Below are positions 1 to 5,295 of a stretch of 7,220 bases of DNA, in pieces. The stretch spans positions 1 through 7,220 of the forward strand of contig CACZIP010000099.1 in assembly GCA_902781245.1 (NCBI GenBank). The letters are read 5' to 3'. The notes beneath the pieces are model-generated. The model ran no database searches, was not told the origin of the DNA, and saw only the letters and a program-made list of their open reading frames with translations. How positions within the stretch are numbered: position 1 is the stretch's first letter; each line of letters starts with the position of its first letter. Position numbers and translations under genes: made by a program. The DNA comes from an uncultured Coriobacteriaceae bacterium (GTDB lineage Bacteria > Actinomycetota > Coriobacteriia > Coriobacteriales > Eggerthellaceae).

Positions 1-458
1 AGAGCCTTTGCCACGTGAGGTTGGACGAACTTGTCGACGCTGCTGTTCAGGCTCGCAAGCTCGCGCACGATCGACGACGAGAGGTACATGTACTGCGGGG
101 GCGACATGATGAAGACGGTTTCGATTGTGCGGTCGAGATCGTAATTCAGGGCAGCCATCTGGAATTCGTACTCGAAGTCGGTGATGGCTCGCAGGCCTTT
201 CACCAGCACTTGGGCGTTCTGTTCGCGTGCGAAGTCGACGAGCAGTCCGTCGAATGGCTCGACACGCACATTGGGCAGATGCGCTGTGGCCTCGCGCGCA
301 AGGGCCGTGCGCTCTTCGAGCGAGAAGAGGGGCTGCTTGCCTGCGGACGCGGCGACTGCAACGATGACCTCGTCCACCAGCTGCGATGCACGCGAAATGA
401 TGTCCAGATGGCCATACGTGATCGGGTCGAATGTGCCGGGTGTCACTGCTCGTTTCAT
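1..458 (-). CDS. coaD: Phosphopantetheine adenylyltransferase, 3' end outside window
   Basis: This enzyme transfers AMP from ATP to 4'-phosphopantetheine to give dephospho-CoA, the penultimate step of coenzyme A synthesis, in the cytosol. Translating the minus strand from the ATG at 456-458 gives 152 residues with no stop before the window edge. The nucleotidyltransferase HxGH-type motif appears as PGTFDPITYGH (residues 7-17). The phosphopantetheine/ATP-binding block KGLRAITDFEYEFQMA lies at 87-102, and the second signature YLSSSIVRE at 125-133. The family is about 160 aa long, so only some 8-10 C-terminal residues are missing. An AGAAAGG ribosome-binding site lies about 6 nt before the ATG. 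It starts 43 bp after rsmD, a very common partner, so co-transcription with recG and rsmD is likely. Identity is secure from motifs and context; the C-terminus cannot be assessed. Confidence 0.95.
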   Translation of the reverse strand, partial: MKRAVTPGTFDPITYGHLDIISRASQLVDEVIVAVAASAGKQPLFSLEERTALAREATAHLPNVRVEPFDGLLVDFAREQNAQVLVKGLRAITDFEYEFQMAALNYDLDRTIETVFIMSPPQYMYLSSSIVRELASLNSSVDKFVQPHVAKA

Positions 459-475
459 GCTGTGCCTTTCTAGTG

Positions 476-505
476 CTAGCCAAATAAATGTTTCTCTGTG
501 GCTAG
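476..505. repeat. 7-bp inverted repeat between rsmD and coaD
   Basis: CTAGCCA (476-482) pairs with TGGCTAG (499-505) around a 16-nt AT-rich loop. The minus-strand stem includes the rsmD TAG stop codon and ends 17 nt before the coaD start. With no T-tract it is not a good terminator. It could be a processing or coupling hairpin, or chance. Confidence 0.4.
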
Positions 506-1056
506 ACTTCCAAGATTGTAATGCCTGTCTTGCCGTATTTCTTGCTGTTCAAAATCTCGAGGCCGGCAGCTTGCGCTGCTTCCTCAACCTGTTTGCGCGA
601 GTCGAGTGCATGCTCGTAAACGACCACTGCACCCTTGTTGAATTGAGCGGTGAGTGCGAGCACGGTTGCTGGGTCGTACGCATAGGGCGGGTCGAAGAAA
701 ACCAGATCGAATGGTGCAGCTAAACCGGTGCCATCGGTCTTGAACACGTCGCGCCGGACGATCTGCGCTTTATCGGAGCCAAGGCCGCACGCTTCCAAAT
801 TGCGCTTCAGTGTGGAAGCTGCTTTGGAGTTCTGCTCGTAGAACACGGCACGCGCAGCTCCGCGTGAAAGCGCCTCGATGCCAAGCGCTCCCGAGCCAGC
901 AAAAGCGTCGAGCACCGCAAGGCCTTCGAAACCTCCAAGCAGGCTGTACAGGGAGCTGAAAAGCGCTTCGCGGACACGGTCGGTCGTGGGCCTCGTATCG
1001 AGTCCATCAGGCGCGTTGATCGCACGTCCTTTCAGTGTTCCTGCAACAATTCGCAT
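502..1056 (-). CDS. rsmD: 16S rRNA (guanine(966)-N2)-methyltransferase
   Basis: This is a SAM-dependent methyltransferase expected to modify G966 (E. coli numbering) of 16S rRNA during small-subunit assembly. The 184-aa length matches the family. The N-terminus MRIVAGTLKGR followed by TRPTTDRVREALF (21-33) is the RsmD signature. The SAM-binding motif I DAFAGSGALGIEAL lies at 50-63, the acidic end of motif II (YEQN) at 73-76, and the catalytic DPPY at 122-125. The start at MRIVAG fits homologues, but the best Shine-Dalgarno (GGAGAGG, minus strand 1071-1077) is 14 nt away, longer than ideal, so initiation may be modest or helped by RNA folding. It lies downstream of recG across a 142-bp gap holding a large inverted repeat, and 43 bp upstream of coaD. 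The stop codon falls inside a small inverted repeat. Confidence 0.95.
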   Translation of the reverse strand: MRIVAGTLKGRAINAPDGLDTRPTTDRVREALFSSLYSLLGGFEGLAVLDAFAGSGALGIEALSRGAARAVFYEQNSKAASTLKRNLEACGLGSDKAQIVRRDVFKTDGTGLAAPFDLVFFDPPYAYDPATVLALTAQFNKGAVVVYEHALDSRKQVEEAAQAAGLEILNSKKYGKTGITILEV

Positions 1057-1198
1057 ACGATCGTCGAAAACCTCTCCATCTTGAAGGTTGGTCCATTTGC
1101 TGTGCCGAAAGGGACGACGCCGCTTGTGAGGCGCTGTCTAAATAGTACATTGATAAGCCGAACTGCTGTAGGCGGAGTCCCTTTCGGCACAGCAAAAA
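1057..1198. other. recG-rsmD intercistronic region
   Basis: This 142-bp gap is unusually long for two genes of one conserved operon. It is mostly filled by a 101-bp module with perfect 20-bp ends, followed on the minus strand by about 39 bp containing the GGAGAGG ribosome-binding site of rsmD. A short open frame read through it (1007-1195, minus) has no ribosome-binding site or recognisable protein features. A weak minus-strand -10-like TACTAT lies in the loop, without a convincing -35. I see no U-tract after the hairpin, so it does not look like an intrinsic terminator. Confidence 0.6.
1096..1196. repeat. 101-bp module bounded by perfect 20-bp inverted repeats
   Basis: The left arm TTTGCTGTGCCGAAAGGGAC (1096-1115) is the exact reverse complement of the right arm at 1177-1196. 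After a 2x2 mismatch the pairing continues for 4 bp (CGCC 1118-1121 with GGCG 1171-1174), leaving an unpaired, AT-richer core of about 49 nt. The right arm ends 2 bp from the recG stop codon. Either a non-autonomous MITE-like element or a strong RNA hairpin between recG and rsmD would fit. No clear target-site duplication flanks it (gtcca on the left, aacta on the right). Confidence 0.85.
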
Positions 1199-3397
1199 CT
1201 AACCACCGACTATTTCCTCGCTTGAGCGGTACACGACGCGTGCCTCGCGTGCAAGCGCCCGATATTGTTCGGATTCGAGCGTGGGGTCTTCCAAAAGAAT
1301 CGCCTCGGCATCGGCGTGTGCGGCCTCGATGAGCCCGCCGTCGCGCACGACGTTGACGAGTTTTAAGAGCGAAGCGCCGTGTTGGCGGTTGCCCAGGATG
1401 TCACCTTCTCGGCGCAGCGAAAGGTCGTATGACGCGAGCTCGAAACCATCATCGGTTTGCTCCATCGCTGCAAGGCGGGTGAGCGCTACATCGCTCTTCG
1501 TTCCCGAAATGAGATGCATCTCGCCGGGCAAGTCTCCTCGTCCGACACGTCCGCGAAGCTGGTGAAGCTGCGAGAGGCCGAACCGGTCTGCGTCTTCGAC
1601 GATCATGACGGTCGCATTGGGCACGTCGACACCGACCTCGATGACGGTAGTTGCCACGAGCACGCCGATCTCGCCGGCGCGGAAACGGTCCATGACTTCT
1701 TGCTTCTCGGCAGCGGGCAGTTTTCCGTGCACGAGCCCGACTTCGTGGTCGACGAAGACCTTCGACTGGAGGAACGACGCCTCGGCTTCCGCAGCGGTGG
1801 CATTCGCGCCCGTCATGTCGCGTTCGTCCTCGATGCTGATCGATGCGAACTCGTAGACGTCTTCCTCGTCGCCGTTGCCGCCTTTCTTGCTTTCGGGCTC
1901 TTCCCGTTTCTCGCCAACGAGCGGGCACACGACATAGACCTGCTCTCCGCGTGCAAGCGCTTCCTGTGCAGCATCGTAGGCGCGCCCCTTGTCAGCAAGG
2001 GTATGCACAACCGTTTTTCGCGGTGCCGCATTGCGCGGGCGCTGCTTGATATAGGAAAGCGACAAGTTGCCGAACAGCGCGAGTGCGAGCGTGCGGGGGA
2101 TCGGCGTTGCCGTCAGGAACAGCGCATCGGGGCATTCGCCCTTGGCCAACAGCGCGGCGCGTTGCTCGACGCCAAATCGTTGCTGCTCGTCTATGACGCA
2201 CAACGTGCAATTCGCGAACACGACGTCGTCTTCGAGGAGTGCATGGGTTCCGAACAGTACGCAGGTCGCGCCCGTTGCCACTCGCTCGATGATGTCATCG
2301 CGTTCATCGGCCGTCGTCGAGCCGGTGAGGATGTCCCAGCTGATGTTCGCCTTGTCAAGCAGCGGCCCAAGGCTGGTTGCATGCTGGCGTGCGAGGATCT
2401 CGGTTGGCGCCATGAACGCTGCCTGGCTGCCTGTATCGGCAGCTGCGGCCAACGCGAATGCGGCCACGATGGTCTTGCCGGTTCCGACGTCGCCAAGCAA
2501 CATGTGGTTGGCGGCTTTGTCGGCAGCAAGGCGTGACAAGATGTCAGAGCGAGCCTGGAGTTGCTCGTCTGTCAGCTGGAAGGGCACGGCGGAGTCAAGT
2601 GCCTTTGCATGCGGCCCATCGATGACGTGTGCCGTAGGCGTGCGACCGTCGCTTCGCGCTTGCCCGTCTCGCATGAGCATGAGCTCGAGCAACAATACTT
2701 CCTCGTATGCCAGGCGGCGGCGCGCTTCGGCCTGCTCGGTCATGGCATGGGGGAAGTGGATGCAGGAAAGCGCGCTGTTGCGGCTCATGAGACGGTATTT
2801 CGTTCGCAACGCGAGCGGCAACGGGTCGATGACGCCGGCGACTTCGTCGAGCGCGTTCAGGACCAGTCGGCGCATCATGCCCTGCTTGATGGCGCCTGTC
2901 GAAGGATGCACGGGGATGATCATGCCGTGGAAGTCCTCGCCAGTGCCTTCGAGCGCTTCGATGTAGGGGTTCGTCATGCGCTTGAACCCATAGTTGAACT
3001 CGACTTTGCCGGACACGGCGACTGCCATGCCGCTTTTAAGCTGGTCGCCGAGCCATGGCTGGCGAAACGCCGTGATGATGAGCGTGCCTGTTGCGTCGAC
3101 GATTGTCACCTCGGCAAGCGCGAGGCGGGGCTTGGGGCGCTTGACCTTGACCTCGTGCACCTGCGCCTTGATCGTGCAGTTTTCCCCGATGCGCGCTTGG
3201 GCGATGGTTTGCACGTGCGACATGTCGACGTAGCGGCGCGGATAGTTCGACACGAGGTCGCGCACGGTCGAAATGTCGAGCTTGCGAAGCGCTTGGGCTC
3301 GCTTGGGGCTGACCATGCGCACCGACGTGACAGGCGCGTCGAATGCGAGCGTCGCCGCCAGTCGATCGATGGGTCCGTTGTTGCGAGAATCTGTCAT
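1199..3397 (-). CDS. recG: ATP-dependent DNA helicase RecG
   Basis: RecG is a superfamily 2 double-stranded DNA translocase that reverses stalled replication forks and processes branched DNA and R-loops. The 732-aa protein has the full architecture. An N-terminal wedge/OB domain (about 1-155) includes NYPRRYVD at 51-58. Walker A GDVGTGKT is at 302-309, APTEILARQH at 330-339, the motif II box DEQQRFGVEQR at 403-413, motif III TATPIPRTLAL at 429-439, VATTVIEVGVDVPNA at 581-595 and motif VI QLRGRVGRG at 613-621. The C-terminal TRG region LRREGDILGNRQHG is at 661-674. Two oddities: motif II reads DEQQ where I remember DEQH as usual, and an acidic linker of about 35-40 extra residues (about 494-545) separates YVVCPLV from VGLVHGK. 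The start lacks a strong Shine-Dalgarno (GGTAAAG only). It is the first gene of the leftward operon and divergent from purH. Confidence 0.97.
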   Translation of the reverse strand: MTDSRNNGPIDRLAATLAFDAPVTSVRMVSPKRAQALRKLDISTVRDLVSNYPRRYVDMSHVQTIAQARIGENCTIKAQVHEVKVKRPKPRLALAEVTIVDATGTLIITAFRQPWLGDQLKSGMAVAVSGKVEFNYGFKRMTNPYIEALEGTGEDFHGMIIPVHPSTGAIKQGMMRRLVLNALDEVAGVIDPLPLALRTKYRLMSRNSALSCIHFPHAMTEQAEARRRLAYEEVLLLELMLMRDGQARSDGRTPTAHVIDGPHAKALDSAVPFQLTDEQLQARSDILSRLAADKAANHMLLGDVGTGKTIVAAFALAAAADTGSQAAFMAPTEILARQHATSLGPLLDKANISWDILTGSTTADERDDIIERVATGATCVLFGTHALLEDDVVFANCTLCVIDEQQRFGVEQRAALLAKGECPDALFLTATPIPRTLALALFGNLSLSYIKQRPRNAAPRKTVVHTLADKGRAYDAAQEALARGEQVYVVCPLVGEKREEPESKKGGNGDEEDVYEFASISIEDERDMTGANATAAEAEASFLQSKVFVDHEVGLVHGKLPAAEKQEVMDRFRAGEIGVLVATTVIEVGVDVPNATVMIVEDADRFGLSQLHQLRGRVGRGDLPGEMHLISGTKSDVALTRLAAMEQTDDGFELASYDLSLRREGDILGNRQHGASLLKLVNVVRDGGLIEAAHADAEAILLEDPTLESEQYRALAREARVVYRSSEEIVGG

Positions 3398-3459
3398 GCT
3401 GTCACTTTACCAGGAAACACGTCAAATAAGACGATTCCCTTGACTCGCTCGATTCTGCG

Positions 3460-3514
3460 CCCCATAGGAGCGGTGCGGTAGTAAAGTATGCCCATTACGC
3501 AATTCCCCATAGGA
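3460..3514 (+). repeat. Direct repeat CCCCATAGGA, two copies 45 bp apart
   Basis: The identical 10-mer lies at 3460-3469 and 3505-3514, both upstream of the chosen purH start. The second copy runs into the Shine-Dalgarno. The pair might be an operator, or a duplicated Shine-Dalgarno-like site, but could be coincidental. Confidence 0.35.
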
Positions 3515-3517
3515 AGG
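3511..3517 (+). promoter_or_regulatory. Ribosome-binding site that decides the purH start
   Basis: AGGAAGG ends 6 nt before an in-frame GTG at 3524. The upstream ATG at 3488 has no Shine-Dalgarno in front of it, so the GTG is preferred. Confidence 0.85.
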
Positions 3518-3523
3518 CACGAA

Positions 3524-4981
3524 GTGAAAGATCCGCAAATCAAGCGTGTGTTCATGTCGGTGGTCGACAAAGCTGGCATCGACGTGTTTGCACGTGCGCT
3601 TTCCGAAGAATTCGGTGCTCAAATACTCTCGATGGGCGCCACGGCGCGTTTTCTAACCGAAGCGGGCGTACCCATCACCACGATCGACGATGTTGCGAAG
3701 CTCGCCGAGACGGTTGACATGGTGGTTGTGAACCTCGGCGTGTTCGACGAGACGGTCGCCGACGCCGCCGAGTTTGGTGCCGGGGTCGAAGCCATAGACA
3801 TCGACGGCTCCTCTGTGCTGCGCAGCGCTGCAAAGAATCACGAGTCGGTCACTGTTGTCACCGACCCCGAGAGCTACGAATTGATACTTGCCGAGATGCG
3901 CGAGAACGAAGGCGCAACAACGTTTACGACCCGTCGCAGGTTGGCGCTTGACGCCTTCCGTGTCATGGGTGCCTACGACACTGCTGTTTCCATCTGGCTT
4001 GCCGGCAAGCTCGATGGGGTGGAGCAGTTTCCCGAGAAGATGAACATCCAGCTGTTCAAGCAGCAGGACTTGCGCTACGGGGAGAATCCGCACCAGACTG
4101 CTGCTTTCTACCGTCGCTCCACGGCGACCGCGCATTCGCTGGCGAATGCCAAGCAGCTCAACGGCAAGCCGCTCTCTTACAACAACTTGCTCGATACCGA
4201 TGCATGTTGGGCAATCATGCGCGAGTTTACCGACGAGCCCGTCGTGATCATCATGAAACATCAAAACCCCTGCGGCTCTGCGAGCGGTTCCACGATCGTC
4301 GAGGCGTTCGACCGTGCATTCGCATGCGACACGAAAAGCGCGTTCGGCGGCATCGTTGCAGCCAACCGCATCGTCACCGCAGAGGTGATCGAACACATCA
4401 ACGAGAACGAGCTGTTCCTCGAGGTGATCATCGCACCTGGTTTTGAAGAGGGCGCGCTCGAGCTGTTGCATGAAAAGCCGAACCTGCGCGTTTTGGCTAC
4501 GGGTGGCATCGACGCTCCGGCCTTCAATCTGGAGTTCCGTTCGATTGACGGCGGCATGATCGTTCAGGACGTCGATATCGTGGCCGAGGAGCCTGAAGCC
4601 TTTATGGTGCCGACGAAGCGCAAGCCCACCGCCAAGGAGATGGATGACTTGCTGTTCGCTTGGAAAGTGGTCAAGGGCATGAGGTCGAACGCCGTCCTCG
4701 TTGCCAAAGACCATGCCGGTATCGGTGTTGGTCCTGGTCAGCCCAACAGCGTCGATTCGTGCGCAATCGCATGCACGCGCGCAGGCGATGCTTGCAAGGG
4801 CGCCGTTGCTGCGTCGGATGCGTTCTTCCCGTTCAAAGACAACGTCAGCACGTTGGCGTCGTTCGGCATCACGGCCATCATCCAGCCCGGTGGCTCTATT
4901 CGCGACGAGGAGAGCATCGAGCTGTGCGACGAGCTGGGCATCGCCATGGTGTTCACGGGCTACCGTCACTTCCGCCATTAA
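3524..4981 (+). CDS. purH: AICAR formyltransferase with degenerate IMP cyclohydrolase domain (PurH)
   Basis: Normal PurH performs the last two steps of de novo IMP synthesis: formylation of AICAR with 10-formyl-THF, then ring closure. This protein is 485 aa from the GTG start, against about 510-530 for the usual bifunctional enzyme. The formyltransferase half is well conserved: KQQDLRYGENPHQTAAFYR (179-197), LSYNNLLDTDA (217-227), KHQNPCG with the catalytic-type Lys-His (245-251), SAFGGIVAANR (272-282), SDAFFPFKDN (431-440), IQPGGSIRDEE (453-463) and the C-terminal RHFRH. The N-terminal half keeps SVVDKAGI (12-19), IDID (91-94) and RSAAKNH (100-106), but runs from TTIDDVAKLAE directly into VDMVVVNLGVF. 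The block with GRVKTLHP is absent and the usual NLYPF Tyr is Gly. Formyltransferase function is confident; cyclohydrolase activity is doubtful. It is monocistronic by its terminator. Confidence 0.93.
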   Translation: MKDPQIKRVFMSVVDKAGIDVFARALSEEFGAQILSMGATARFLTEAGVPITTIDDVAKLAETVDMVVVNLGVFDETVADAAEFGAGVEAIDIDGSSVLRSAAKNHESVTVVTDPESYELILAEMRENEGATTFTTRRRLALDAFRVMGAYDTAVSIWLAGKLDGVEQFPEKMNIQLFKQQDLRYGENPHQTAAFYRRSTATAHSLANAKQLNGKPLSYNNLLDTDACWAIMREFTDEPVVIIMKHQNPCGSASGSTIVEAFDRAFACDTKSAFGGIVAANRIVTAEVIEHINENELFLEVIIAPGFEEGALELLHEKPNLRVLATGGIDAPAFNLEFRSIDGGMIVQDVDIVAEEPEAFMVPTKRKPTAKEMDDLLFAWKVVKGMRSNAVLVAKDHAGIGVGPGQPNSVDSCAIACTRAGDACKGAVAASDAFFPFKDNVSTLASFGITAIIQPGGSIRDEESIELCDELGIAMVFTGYRHFRH

Positions 4982-5007
4982 CGCGAGCAAGTTTGAAGCT
5001 GTGTTCG

Positions 5008-5042
5008 ATGAGCCGTCGGGGTCGCCTCGACGGCTCATTTTT
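5008..5042 (+). terminator. Intrinsic terminator of purH
   Basis: ATGAGCCGTCG (5008-5018) pairs perfectly with CGACGGCTCAT (5028-5038). The loop is 9 nt, or shorter if GG/CT also pair. Five Ts follow at 5038-5042. It lies 26 bp after the purH stop and ends that transcript before the tRNA promoter. Confidence 0.92.
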
Positions 5043-5071
5043 ATGGTGGAACGGCGAACAATTATTTTTTT

Positions 5072-5100
5072 CTCACATGTGCTTTTATTTATGCTAATAT
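5072..5100 (+). promoter_or_regulatory. Promoter of the tRNA-Pro gene
   Basis: An AT-rich island (about 5058-5104) in otherwise GC-rich DNA contains a -35 CTCACA (5072-5077, 4/6 to TTGACA). A 17-bp spacer separates it from a -10 TAATAT (5095-5100) preceded by TGC, an extended -10. Transcription would start near 5107, about 16 nt before the mature tRNA. A GCTG-tcgaa-CAGC mini-hairpin (5108-5120) would form the very start of the leader. Confidence 0.7.
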
Positions 5101-5122
5101 TTCACCCGCTGTCGAACAGCAT

Positions 5123-5199
5123 CGGCGCGTGGCTCAGCTTGGTAGAGCGCTGCGTTCGGGACGCAGAGGTCGCTGGTTCAAATCCAGTCGCGCCGACCA
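5123..5199 (+). tRNA. tRNA-Pro (anticodon CGG)
   Basis: This 77-nt gene folds as a complete cloverleaf. The acceptor CGGCGCG (5123-5129) pairs with CGCGCCG (5189-5195), with A73 and an encoded CCA (5197-5199). The D-arm carries GCTCAGCTTGGTAGAGC. The anticodon stem CTGCG/CGCAG (5150-5154, 5162-5166) encloses TTCGGGA, giving anticodon CGG at 5157-5159, which reads the proline codon CCG. The T-loop is TTCAAAT (5178-5184) on a CTGG/CCAG stem. The C1-G72 pair is the known bacterial tRNA-Pro hallmark. It stands alone between its own promoter and terminator. Confidence 0.97.
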
Positions 5200-5208
5200 T
5201 CGAAGTTG

Positions 5209-5245
5209 AAAGGGATGTTTCGTTTGGATCCATCCCTTTTTTCTT
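5209..5245 (+). terminator. Intrinsic terminator of tRNA-Pro
   Basis: AAAGGGATG (5209-5217) pairs with CATCCCTTT (5231-5239) around a 13-nt loop and runs into TTTTTTCTT (5237-5245). It begins 10 nt after the tRNA CCA end. Because tatA starts only about 50 bp later with no obvious promoter, part of the transcription may read through. Confidence 0.85.
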
Positions 5246-5283
5246 AGGAACGAGCCTGCAGAACCGCGAAAGCGGTGAAAGCG

Positions 5284-5290
5284 AGGAGGA
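5284..5290 (+). promoter_or_regulatory. Ribosome-binding site that decides the tatA start
   Basis: AGGAGGA is a near-perfect Shine-Dalgarno. Its AGGAGG core ends 6 nt before the ATG at 5296, and it lies after the alternative upstream in-frame ATG at 5275. The shorter start is therefore correct. Confidence 0.9.
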
Positions 5291-5295
5291 CAACA

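Larger units (their letters stand above)
3398..3523. promoter_or_regulatory. Divergent recG/purH control region
   Basis: The gap between the two divergent starts must hold a promoter for each direction. For purH the best -35 is TTGACT (3440-3445), but the hexamer 17 bp later (CATAGG, 3463-3468) is a poor -10. A TAAAGT at 3482-3487 is a better -10 but lacks a matched -35. For recG I see no convincing pair. A small palindrome CGTC-aaataa-GACG lies at 3420-3433. The 10-mer CCCCATAGGA occurs twice, at 3460-3469 and 3505-3514. Exact promoters are therefore unassigned; the regional assignment rests mainly on gene orientation. Confidence 0.5.
4982..5295 (+). other. purH-tatA intergenic region
   Basis: This stretch of just over 300 bp without a protein gene holds the purH terminator, the AT-rich tRNA promoter, tRNA-Pro and its terminator. 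A 50-bp tatA leader follows, containing a GNRA-type mini-hairpin ACCGC-GAAA-GCGGT (5263-5276) and the tatA ribosome-binding site. I find no clear tatA promoter. The upper strand is open in one frame across the tRNA (4701-5513), but nothing supports a protein there. Confidence 0.7.

Noticed and set aside
15..723. Plus-strand open frames over coaD and rsmD
   Set aside because: Both overlap well-identified minus-strand genes and show no domain or start signal.
1007..1195. 62-codon minus-strand frame through the inverted repeat
   Set aside because: No Shine-Dalgarno, overlaps the start of rsmD, and has no recognisable protein character.
1096..1196. Inverted repeat as a Rho-independent terminator of recG
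   Set aside because: The loop is too long (about 49-61 nt) and no T-tract follows on the minus strand; rsmD and coaD are expected to be downstream members of the operon.
1457..2536. 359-codon open frame antisense to recG, with further ones at 2067-2966 and 2561-3481
   Set aside because: recG is unmistakable on the other strand; the antisense products have no family features and stay open because of codon bias.
3488..3523. Upstream ATG start for purH adding 12 residues
   Set aside because: No ribosome-binding site precedes it, while AGGAAGG sits 6 nt before the GTG at 3524 and homologues begin near that point.
3653..5038. 461-codon open frame antisense to purH
   Set aside because: It shadows purH almost exactly, has no ribosome-binding site or recognisable domain and is rich in Arg, His and Val as expected from the complement of GC-rich codons.
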